NCBI GenBank assembly: GCA_030037185.1
Contig: JASHRR010000804.1
Span: 1 to 8,045, forward strand
Direction: 5' to 3'
Length of the DNA: 8,045 nucleotides
Source of the DNA: Xanthobacteraceae bacterium
GTDB taxonomy: Bacteria; Pseudomonadota; Alphaproteobacteria; Rhizobiales; Xanthobacteraceae
The position numbers and the translations under genes are program-made. The notes beneath the pieces were generated by a model, which was not told where the DNA came from, ran no database searches, and worked only from the letters and a program-made list of their open reading frames with translations. Positions within the stretch are counted from its first letter, which is position 1. Each line of letters opens with the position of its first letter. Of this stretch, positions 1-5,530 are shown in pieces.

Positions 1-34
1 CGAACCCACTGTCCGCCTGTTCGAGCAGCGTCAT
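1..34 (-). CDS. 5' end of an unidentified minus-strand gene (partial)
   Basis: Only the first eleven codons are in the window, reading MTLLEQADSGF on the minus strand from an ATG at 34-32. The start is supported by GGAGG at 41-45 (minus strand), six bases before the ATG, which is ideal spacing. Eleven residues are too few to identify the product. The gene continues beyond the left edge. It points the same way as the small ORF at 210-371, 175 bases upstream. Confidence 0.5.
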   Translation of the reverse strand, partial: MTLLEQADSGF

Positions 35-209
35 TTTGTTCCTCCAAATGGCTCTTGCGAGCTCTTTCACTTGGCCAGGGCATTATCTTGCGCCGGGCGC
101 GGCTTGACAACCGCCTCGCCAGCACGTGGCCAACCTTGCTCCCCCCCCCGCCAGCCTGCGGGCCGCAACAGCCGCGCGTCTCGAGGAGGTCGTCGAGTCG
201 CCGCATCAG

Positions 210-371
210 CTAAAAGGTGGTTACGGTCTTGCCGGTGTTGGCGCGCAGTGACTTGATGTCGACTTCGAGCGCTGAAGATTTGGTGTTGCCACCGCGTTCA
301 AGCACCCCGGCGGCGCCTTCAACGAGCTCTTCATCAGATGATCCGATTGGCGGGCAGGGGGTGCGTGTCAT
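210..371 (-). CDS. Possible small protein, 53 residues, unknown
   Basis: A minus-strand ORF starts at ATG 371-369, with AGGAG five bases upstream, and ends at TAG 210. The product is 53 residues, hydrophilic and with no signal peptide or membrane segment. It has an acidic stretch (DEELVEGA) and a more polar C-terminus ending in GKTVTTF. Third codon positions are mostly C or G, in keeping with coding DNA, but the ORF is short and I recognise no family. An in-frame TTG at 395 is a less likely start because it lacks a ribosome binding site. It could be a chance ORF. Confidence 0.35.
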   Translation of the reverse strand: MTRTPCPPIGSSDEELVEGAAGVLERGGNTKSSALEVDIKSLRANTGKTVTTF

Positions 372-507
372 CGGTGCTCCTGATTCGCAGGCCAAAACAT
401 GCAGGCCCCGCCCTACGGAATCCTAAATCACGATGGAAACGGCGGCATCATTTGAAGATTGGCCCACCCGACGATGCGGCAACAAGGCGCCCGGACGCCG
501 TCACCAC

Positions 508-1428
508 TCACGTCTGCGGCAGGGGAATGAACTCGATTTCGTCACCCGGCACTTTGCCGAATCGGCCGGCCGCCCATTCGGCTTTGGCCTGCTCAATCCT
601 TTCCTTGCGTGACGAGACGAAGTTCCACCAGATGTGCCGCGGCCCGTCCATGGCGCTGCCGCCCAGAATCATGAGATGGGCGTCCGTAACGGCATTGAGC
701 GTGATCGGGTCGCCAGGGCGGAAGACCAAGAGGCGCTCGCGTGAAAACCGGTCGCCGTCGATGTCGATCTCGCCGTCGACCACGTAAATCGCGCGCTCCT
801 CGTGGCCTGCATCGAGCGGCAGCGCGCCGCCGGCGCGAAGCGTTGCGTCGGCAAACACCGTCTCCGATGTGGTTCTGACCGGCGAGTGCTCGCCATAGAG
901 CGAACCAACGACCACGCGCACGGTCTTGTCGTCATCATGCACGACCGGAAATTGCTCGGCCCCATGATGGGCGAAGGCAGGCGCCATCTCCTCATCGACG
1001 GCCGGTAAGGCGACCCAACATTGCAGTCCGTGCAAATGATCTCCGCGGGCGCGGCGTTCCGGCCCGGTGCGCTCCGAGTGCACGATGCCGCGGCCGGCCG
1101 TCATCCAGTTGATCTCGCCGGGACGGATGGCGATTGCGCTGCCAAGACTGTCGCGATGGATGATCTCGCCTCGGAAAAGATAGGTCAGCGTTGCGAGGCC
1201 AATGTGCGGATGCGGGCGCACATCGATGCCGGCGCCGGAGCGGAAGTGCGCCGGCCCGAAGTGATCGAAGAAGATGAACGGACCGACCATGCGGGTGCGC
1301 TCCGAGGGCAAGGCGCGATGCACGGTAAAATCGCCAAGGTCGACCGAACGCGGCACGATCACCTGTGCAATGGCCCGCGATTGGGCAGCGTTCCCGAACT
1401 CCGGGTCCTGGCCGCGGAAGAAACTCAT
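508..1428 (-). CDS. Pirin family protein (bicupin)
   Basis: This is a 306-residue pirin-like protein of the usual length for the family. Pirins are cytoplasmic iron-binding proteins with two cupin domains; some bacterial members act as quercetin 2,3-dioxygenase in vitro, others as regulators. The N-terminal cupin holds the expected metal ligands: H73 and H75 in HPHIGLAT, and H117 and E119 in GRGIVHSER. The second cupin spans about residues 190-260, including [10 protein letters not shown], and the protein ends with the family's usual helical tail ([16 protein letters not shown]). I chose ATG 1428-1426 because GAGGAG lies just upstream on the minus strand and the protein then begins at MSFFRGQ. 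An in-frame extension to 1578 adds 50 residues that look non-coding. The gene appears monocistronic. The family call is firm; the substrate or partner is not predictable. Confidence 0.93.
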   Translation of the reverse strand: MSFFRGQDPEFGNAAQSRAIAQVIVPRSVDLGDFTVHRALPSERTRMVGPFIFFDHFGPAHFRSGAGIDVRPHPHIGLATLTYLFRGEIIHRDSLGSAIAIRPGEINWMTAGRGIVHSERTGPERRARGDHLHGLQCWVALPAVDEEMAPAFAHHGAEQFPVVHDDDKTVRVVVGSLYGEHSPVRTTSETVFADATLRAGGALPLDAGHEERAIYVVDGEIDIDGDRFSRERLLVFRPGDPITLNAVTDAHLMILGGSAMDGPRHIWWNFVSSRKERIEQAKAEWAAGRFGKVPGDEIEFIPLPQT

Positions 1429-1456
1429 GATGTTCTCCTCGATTGAGGCCGCCGCA

Positions 1457-1473
1457 TGTCGTCGCGACTGACA
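1457..1473 (-). promoter_or_regulatory. Imperfect palindrome upstream of the pirin gene
   Basis: The stretch TGTCGTCGCGACTGACA is a palindrome (TGTC, core GTCGCGAC, one extra T, GACA). It sits about 29-45 bases before the pirin ATG, where a transcription factor could act. I could not place a convincing -35/-10 pair around it, so an operator role is a guess. Confidence 0.25.
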
Positions 1474-1560
1474 CGTCGGCCTTATCAATGTCACATAACG
1501 GGGGTCGCTTGCCAGACAGATCGTGCGATGACGGCCGTGCATCCAGACGATGCTCTCCTC

Positions 1561-1594
1561 TCCGAGAAAGAAGGCCACCCCTTCCGGGGCGGCC
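1561..1594 (-). terminator. Intrinsic terminator-like stem-loop
   Basis: Read on the minus strand, a 9-bp stem (GGCCGCCCC pairing with GGGGTGGCC, one G-U wobble) closes a 4-base GGAA loop at 1573-1594. It is followed by TTCTTTCTC, a pyrimidine- and T-rich tail. The wobble works only in minus-strand RNA, which fits termination of minus-strand transcripts. It lies about 210 bases past the CAP gene stop and just past the stop of the possible 63-residue ORF. It would separate CAP transcription from the pirin gene. The tail is not a pure U run, so efficiency is uncertain. Confidence 0.6.
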
Positions 1595-1630
1595 TGGGCC
1601 GGGCAACCTAAGCCGCGGTTCGCTCAAACG
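1586..1630. repeat. Diverged intergenic repeat, copy A
   Basis: Bases 1586-1613 match 6130-6157 at 25 of 28 positions, and 1620-1630 (TCGCTCAAACG) match 6170-6180 exactly. Between the matched blocks, copy A has 6 bases where copy B has 12. The shared core contains CAACCTAAGC. Copy A overlaps the downstream arm of the stem-loop at 1573-1594. On the minus strand both copies carry TTTGAGCGA followed in frame by a TAG stop. This is either the C-terminal coding end of related small ORFs or a non-coding dispersed element. Confidence 0.6.
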
Positions 1631-1799
1631 AGACGTTGCGCCGCAGACAGCTGGGCGCTTCCTCAACCGCGGGCTCCGCAAACGAAGAGAGCTTCGTCGG
1701 GAAGAAATCCCCGACCGGCGTAACAACCTTCCCGGGGGAGATAACCGGATCGCCGGCCCGCTGCGCCGGCTTGATTGCTTGGCCCAGCATTGCCGCCAC
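1608..1799 (-). CDS. Possible small protein after the CAP gene, 63 residues
   Basis: This minus-strand ORF begins at GTG 1799 (or ATG 1790), just past the CAP gene stop, and ends with TAG at 1608. The terminator-like stem-loop follows immediately. G or C dominates third positions, as in a real gene. The product has no signal peptide or membrane helix, and includes [20 protein letters not shown] and an end NVSFERTAA. No strong ribosome binding site is visible, so translation might depend on coupling to the CAP gene. I recognise no family. It could be a decayed or chance ORF. Confidence 0.3.
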   Translation of the reverse strand: MAAMLGQAIKPAQRAGDPVISPGKVVTPVGDFFPTKLSSFAEPAVEEAPSCLRRNVSFERTAA

Positions 1800-1806
1800 T
1801 GCGAAC

Positions 1807-2391
1807 TCAGGGCAACAGACTTCGCAGCCGCGTGACGGCGCCCGTCAGCAGCGTGCTGATAGACGGCTCCTCCGCCGTTTCCGCCTCGACCGCGCGCCCT
1901 CCTTTCCCTCCCCGGTTGACGGCGGCGCCAGAGAAGGGGGCGGCCACCATCTCGGTGCGCCGTTTGGTTTCCTTACGTCCGATCACCATCGCCCAGTAGA
2001 CCTTGTATCGGGCGCTCTCGTTACGGGCGACCGCCACGCCGATGCTGTCGGCCTCGGGCAACAGAAGGTTTTTATTGTGGCCTGGAGACTCCTTCCAGAT
2101 GCGCAGCGTATCGGCCCAGGTCTTGGTGCCGGCCGCGATGTTCTCTGCCGCCCGAGTCATGTTTGCGCCCGAGACCCGGCTGGGGAAAGAGCCCGCCACA
2201 TCGTGATCCATAATGCCGCTGCTTGCCATCGCCTGGGCCTGCCGCACGGCCACCGCGGTCAATTTGGCGTCCGTCTTTACCGCTGGCAACCCATGCTCGC
2301 GCCGATAACGCGATATCATGTCGGTAATATCTTCGGCACGCGCCGACGAAACCGCGATCGCCATTCCAAGCAGGAAACAGATGCGTTTCAT
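1807..2391 (-). CDS. Secreted CAP/SCP (PR-1-like) domain protein
   Basis: This is a 194-residue protein with an N-terminal Sec signal peptide (residues 1-19, cleavage after SSARA), so it should be exported to the periplasm or outside. Residues about 21-138 form a CAP/SCP (PR-1) domain, COG2340-like. The family landmarks are H63 (IMDHD), E83-N84 (AAENIAAG), W99 with S102-P103-G104-H105 (WKESPGHNKN), G118, and a closing YWAMVIG. H63, E83 and H105 correspond to the conserved cavity residues. Bacterial CAP proteins have no single agreed activity. The tail from about residue 145 is low-complexity and rich in G, A and E. The start is ATG 2391-2389, chosen because it gives a clean signal peptide; the ribosome binding site (GGAAC) is weak. 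It is likely transcribed alone or with the small ORF that follows it. Confidence 0.88.
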   Translation of the reverse strand: MKRICFLLGMAIAVSSARAEDITDMISRYRREHGLPAVKTDAKLTAVAVRQAQAMASSGIMDHDVAGSFPSRVSGANMTRAAENIAAGTKTWADTLRIWKESPGHNKNLLLPEADSIGVAVARNESARYKVYWAMVIGRKETKRRTEMVAAPFSGAAVNRGGKGGRAVEAETAEEPSISTLLTGAVTRLRSLLP

Positions 2392-2429
2392 TTGCTAGTT
2401 CCAGCCCGTATGTCCCGCCCATCGGATAT

Positions 2430-2458
2430 GAATTACTGCCATCGAGATGCGATGGCAA
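2430..2458 (-). promoter_or_regulatory. Promoter candidate of the CAP gene with internal palindrome
   Basis: On the minus strand, TTGCCA (2458-2453), a 17-base spacer and TAATTC (2435-2430) resemble a sigma70-type promoter. It would leave a leader of roughly 30 bases before the CAP ATG. A perfect 8-bp inverted repeat with a 5-base loop (TGCCATCG/CGATGGCA, 2437-2457) fills the spacer, an arrangement typical of a repressor operator. Both parts are pattern matches only. Confidence 0.4.
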
Positions 2459-2540
2459 TCGCCACGCCGGGTGGATCGGCGACACCGTGGCCGGCTTCCT
2501 CCCGGACGCGGCCCTTATCGGCGCCAGGTTAAATGCCTAA

Positions 2541-2565
2541 ATCCCCCGAATTTATTCATGGGGAT
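2541..2565. repeat. Left-end palindrome of the tnpB element
   Basis: ATCCCC and GGGGAT form a 6-bp outer stem, with GAA/TTC as a possible inner stem around an A/T-rich apex. It lies about 40 bases ahead of the first recognisable TnpB codons, where the subterminal hairpin of an IS200/IS605 left end is expected. The assignment is inference. Confidence 0.4.
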
Positions 2566-2605
2566 ATTGGGCGCAGCGAAAACCCGGTATCGGCCGTCCC
2601 CTGGG

Positions 2606-3499
2606 CAAATCACCGTCAAATTGCGGCTGCGAGACAGCTCGGTGGCGACCTCAATCCACCGGGTCGAGCGGTCGATTTCCTGTGCCTTACATCAACGAAG
2701 CCCTTTAAGCACATGCTGCGCTGGGACCGTTGGCTCTCGAAATACGATTTGCACCGCCTTACAGTCGGCTCGAGCAAGCAACTTCCAGACGCGCCAACGC
2801 TGTGTGCCACGCCTGCGTCTCGGCGCGAACGACTCACGGCAAACCCTCCCTTCGACGGCGCGACTCCCTCGGTCGGGTGTCATTCAACCAGGGATCACCT
2901 TTGTGGTGAAGCACCTTCCGAAGTGTCCGCGACCAACCCTTGCATCTGGGTGATATCCCCAAGCTGCCGCAATCAAGACCGGCGCTGGCAGCTCAACCAG
3001 AATGCCCGTGGACGCACATCGCCATTCCGATCGAGATTGAGTGCACCAACCGGGCACTGAACACCAGGATCGGAATAGACCCCGGCCTCAACACGCTGGT
3101 ATCTGCCGACGAACACGACAACGAGCGGCACAGCTTCCGCCGGTTGGCGATCTTCGCGTGGATGTTACCGATGCCGTTGTCTTGCGCGCTCTCGGGCTCG
3201 TGGCGAGTTTGGCTTCGCGCTGCGAGAGAATTTGCGGCACCTCAATGATTTCCTCTGCAAGGAGAGCACGAAGATCGTCAAGGAATACGGGCTTATCGTG
3301 GTGGGCGATGTCAGCCGGTCGAAATAGACCACGCTGGTCGGGCCTCAAGCATATGCTCTCCTACAAGGCGATGATGCATGGCGGGAGCACGCTTGAGGTC
3401 AACGAGGCCTGCACCACACCTGTTCCGCGTGCCGCCCGCCGAGCGGCCCTAAGGGTATTGCAGGCCTTGGAATGAGAGTGGGATTGCAGCGCGGGCGCA
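2606..3499 (+). pseudogene. tnpB: tnpB (RNA-guided nuclease, OrfB family), multiply broken
   Basis: TnpB is the RNA-guided RuvC-like nuclease of IS200/IS605 elements. Its parts appear in order but in shifting frames. N-terminal ITVKLRLRDSS starts near 2609 in frame 2. FKHMLRWDRWLSKYDLHRLT follows near 2700 in frame 1. NAVCHACVSARTTHGKPSL and DSLGRVSFNQG occupy 2796-2900 in frame 3, with a TGA at 2907. IPIEIEC and the RuvC-I segment RIGIDPGLNTLVSADEH lie at about 3020-3115 in frame 3. KIVKEYGLIVVGDVSRSK ends at a TAG near 3327. GLKHMLSYKAMMHGGSTLEV then resumes in frame 2 after a deletion. Zinc-finger halves TCSAC and EWDCS are again in different frames. The final DRDVNAA-type RuvC-III motif is missing. 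At least five frame changes and two stops rule out function. The family call comes from the order and wording of the motifs. Confidence 0.85.
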
Positions 3500-3655
3500 A
3501 ACGCACTTACGGCAAGCGGCGAGAAGGCGCCGGCCACCCGCGATGCCCTGCCTGTGATCGGGCTGCTGCCGGCGCACATCAGCCGGGTCAGTTTGGTGAT
3601 GATTGTGTCCGGTCCGGAAGGGGTCGGCGCCACTGGCGATCGTCCGATCGAGCAA

Positions 3656-3679
3656 CCGGTGAGGTGAGCGACTCACCGG
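3656..3679. repeat. Stem-loop 1 after the tnpB remnant
   Basis: CCGGTGAG (3656-3663) and CTCACCGG (3672-3679) make a perfect 8-bp stem with an 8-base loop. A competing hairpin, GGTGAG (3663-3668) with CTCACC (3672-3677), overlaps it. It could be part of the element's right end or the scaffold of its guide RNA, which in TnpB systems overlaps the 3' end of the gene and the right end. It could also act as a weak transcription stop. There is no U run. Confidence 0.45.
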
Positions 3680-3685
3680 CTGGCC

Positions 3686-3703
3686 TGCGGTCGCCAGACC
3701 GCA
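3686..3703. repeat. Stem-loop 2 upstream of the first binding-protein gene
   Basis: TGCGGTC (3686-3692), loop GCCA, GACCGCA (3697-3703) form a perfect 7-bp stem. It ends about 70 bases before the start of the first substrate-binding protein gene. It might belong to the right end of the tnpB element or be an operator or leader structure for the transport cluster. The sequence does not decide between these. Confidence 0.4.
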
Positions 3704-3774
3704 TAAGCTTTGGTGGGATCGGCGGCAGGACTGCTCAACCGGGCTGCCGGGAGGAGATAGGCCAGGAGGAAGCC

Positions 3775-4545
3775 ATGAATGCGGGTAAGACATTGGCTGC
3801 GGCGTGCCTGGTTGCGGGTGCGGGAGCAGCGGGCTCGCTGCCGCCGACGGCGGCTGCGGCCGAACTTGTGGTGCTGACCAACCAGGGCGCGACGCCAGGG
3901 GTGCGCGAACTCGCCGCCGCTTTCGAGCGCGCGAGCGGGCACAAGGTCACGGTCATTCAGGAAGACGCTGCCGCACTGGAGCGGCGCTTGAATTCCAATG
4001 GCCGCGCGGATCTGATCACCAGCAACCCCGCACCGATCGACGAGCTGATCCGAAAGGGGGAGGTTGTGGCCGGGACCGCAACGCCTTTCGTATTTGCCGG
4101 ACTGGGCCTGTCGGTGCGGGCTGGCGCGCCGAAGCCGGATATCGGCACCGTGGAAGCCTACAAAGCGACGTTGCTCAACGCGAAGTCCATCGGTTATTCG
4201 CGCGGCTGCAGCGGCACGCACGTGGCGGAGGGGATTGCAGAGCTCGGGCTTACCGAAGCGCTGAGACCCAAGACCGTGTTCACGGGTGGCGGCCCGGTTG
4301 TCGAATATCTGGCGAGAGGCGAGTTCGAGATCGGCATCCAGCAGACCAACATCATGGTGGGGGCGCCGGGTACGGAGTATGTCGGCGCGCTGCCCGGCTT
4401 CCTGAACAAGCCCTGCCCTTCAAGCGTTGCATTGATGACGGCGTCGAAAGAGCCGGAGGCCGCGCGCGCGATGATCAAATTCATGACGTCGCCGCAAGCC
4501 GCGCCGCTGCTCCGCAAAACTCACGTAGAACCAGCCCAGCCTTGA
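3775..4545 (+). CDS. ModA-like periplasmic substrate-binding protein, first copy
   Basis: This is a 256-residue protein with a Sec signal peptide (hydrophobic stretch from about residue 6, cleavage near AAAA|E30). The mature part is a type II periplasmic binding protein of the ModA-like group (COG0725-like). Landmarks are VLTNQGATPGVRELAAAFE near the mature N-terminus, RADLITSN, VRAGAPKPDIGTVEAYK, GEFEIGIQQTN, GTEYVGALPG and the closing ARAMIKFMTSP. True molybdate binders begin with a serine-rich AASL/ASLT-type motif; here it is replaced by LTNQGATPG, so the ligand may not be molybdate. ATG 3775 has AGGAGGA five bases upstream (3764-3770); the same frame runs open to 3472 but that is element debris. 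The next gene is a paralogue, and no ModB or ModC lies nearby. The ligand is unknown. Confidence 0.87.
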   Translation: MNAGKTLAAACLVAGAGAAGSLPPTAAAAELVVLTNQGATPGVRELAAAFERASGHKVTVIQEDAAALERRLNSNGRADLITSNPAPIDELIRKGEVVAGTATPFVFAGLGLSVRAGAPKPDIGTVEAYKATLLNAKSIGYSRGCSGTHVAEGIAELGLTEALRPKTVFTGGGPVVEYLARGEFEIGIQQTNIMVGAPGTEYVGALPGFLNKPCPSSVALMTASKEPEAARAMIKFMTSPQAAPLLRKTHVEPAQP

Positions 4546-4562
4546 CGCAAATTGGAAGCCGT

Positions 4563-4583
4563 TCCGATGAGATCGGATCATCT
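4563..4583. repeat. Small inverted repeat between the two binding-protein genes
   Basis: TCCGAT, GAG, ATCGGA forms a 6-bp hairpin just after the first binding-protein gene, preceded by TTGGAAGCCGT. It resembles one arm of the GCCGTTCCGAT-type intergenic palindromes I associate with rhizobial genomes, but the second arm is not conserved here. It might slow or attenuate transcription between the genes. No U run follows. Confidence 0.25.
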
Positions 4584-4678
4584 CTGCGCCATCAGGGCGT
4601 CCCCGGATTGGAGCCGATGCGCGTCTTTCTTGTGGCGCCCCGGCGACCACGACGGGGATGACCTGGACAAGCCCGGCC

Positions 4679-4707
4679 ATGACACGGGACAAGTCGTTCA
4701 ATATGAT
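4679..4707 (+). promoter_or_regulatory. Sigma70-like promoter of the second binding-protein gene
   Basis: ATGACA (4679-4684), a 17-base spacer and TATGAT (4702-4707) each match the -35 and -10 consensus at five of six bases with optimal spacing. Transcription would begin near 4714, giving a leader of about 30 bases that contains GGAGG at 4733-4737. The second binding protein and the small gene after it could thus be expressed independently of the first copy. Confidence 0.55.
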
Positions 4708-4743
4708 CGGGACACGCCGTAGCAATAGGTCTGGAGGATGCCC

Positions 4744-5508
4744 GTGAGACTGTCCGCCAACGCAGTGATGTTCAGCCTCTTCGTCGCGCTCGGAACCAGC
4801 AGTGCTGCTCCCGCCCGCGCGAGCGAGATCGTTATCTTCCTCAACCAGGCCACCGCATCGGGGGTGCGCGAGCTTGCGGTCGGCTTCGAAAAGGCGACCG
4901 GGCACACGGTCGACGTCAGCTTCCAGGCCGGGCCGGCGCTGAACCAGAAGATCGTTTCCGGCGCGCCGGGGGACCTGGTCTCGCTTGGCATTGATCAATT
5001 CAATGACTACATCAGCAAGGGAAAAGTCGTTGCCGGCAGCGTGGTTGAATACGCCCGCGTCGGCAACGGCATCGCGGTTAAGGCCGGCGCGCCTAGGCCT
5101 GACATCAGCACGCCTGAGGCCTTCAAACGCGCGATGCTCGATGCCAAATCGATCGGCCATACGAATGCGGGCACCGGTCCGTTCAACACCCGCCTGTTCC
5201 AGAGGCTCGGTATTTACGACCAGATCAAGGATAAGATCAAAATCATCCAGGGCCGCCTCGTCGCCGAGGCTGTTGCCGCGGGCGACGTCGAGATCGGGAT
5301 CCAGCAGACCAATGTCATCCAGCCTGTTGCCGGGACCGAATATCTTGGTCCGTTGCCCGCCGAGCTGATGGAATACGGGCGCGTTGGCGTTGGCCTTCTA
5401 GCGGTGTCGCAGCAACGGGAGATCGCGAACGCCTTCATCAAGTTTATGGCCGATCCGGCGAATGCGGCGCTCATCCGCAAGGGCGATATGGAACCGCCGG
5501 AGCGCTGA
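4744..5508 (+). CDS. ModA-like periplasmic substrate-binding protein, second copy
   Basis: This 254-residue exported protein is a clear paralogue of the preceding gene product. Shared blocks are GVRELA, AGAPxPDI, AKSIG, EIGIQQTN, GTEYxGxLP and IKFM. The signal peptide runs to about residue 27 (PARAS|EIV), and the mature protein is a single type II binding domain. I prefer GTG 4744: GGAGG at 4733-4737 stands six bases before it, whereas the in-frame ATG at 4738 directly abuts GGAGG and leaves no spacing. Either start gives the same mature protein. As in the first copy, the molybdate-type N-terminal serine motif is absent (FLNQATASG instead), and no transport partner genes adjoin. A separate promoter lies in the gap upstream, and a small CxxC protein gene follows after 22 bases. 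The fold and export are secure; the ligand is not. Confidence 0.87.
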   Translation: MRLSANAVMFSLFVALGTSSAAPARASEIVIFLNQATASGVRELAVGFEKATGHTVDVSFQAGPALNQKIVSGAPGDLVSLGIDQFNDYISKGKVVAGSVVEYARVGNGIAVKAGAPRPDISTPEAFKRAMLDAKSIGHTNAGTGPFNTRLFQRLGIYDQIKDKIKIIQGRLVAEAVAAGDVEIGIQQTNVIQPVAGTEYLGPLPAELMEYGRVGVGLLAVSQQREIANAFIKFMADPANAALIRKGDMEPPER

Positions 5509-5530
5509 CACGGGGTTATAAGGAGCCGAA

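Larger units (their letters stand above)
2541..3703 (+). mobile_element. Remnant of a tnpB-only IS200/IS605-type element
   Basis: A decayed tnpB (2606-3499) is bracketed by secondary-structure motifs of the kind found near the ends of IS200/IS605 elements. On the left, ATCCCC at 2541-2546 pairs with GGGGAT at 2560-2565, with a smaller GAA/TTC stem inside. On the right are two stem-loops, 3656-3679 and 3686-3703. No tnpA is present, as in IS1341-like members, which are moved in trans. The exact ends are inferred: these elements make no target duplication, so the borders cannot be proved from this sequence alone. The element can no longer encode its nuclease. Confidence 0.5.

Noticed and set aside
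141..149. Run of nine C as a possible phase-variable tract
   Set aside because: It lies in no supported gene or promoter spacer, so there is nothing for slippage to switch.
2541..3703. A TnpB-derived RNA-guided transcription repressor acting on the adjacent transport genes
   Set aside because: Such exapted TnpB-like repressors are known beside transporter genes and lose only catalytic residues. Here the gene has several frameshifts, stop codons and a deletion, so no protein can be made.
3472..3774. Extended N-terminus for the first binding protein (open frame from ATG 3472)
   Set aside because: It would bury the signal peptide about 100 residues inside the protein. The upstream frame is out-of-frame tnpB debris, and the strong ribosome binding site is at 3764-3770.
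3804..4661. Long overlapping plus-strand frame inside the first binding-protein gene
   Set aside because: It is rich in R, G and A with no domain signature, a typical alternate-frame shadow in GC-rich DNA.
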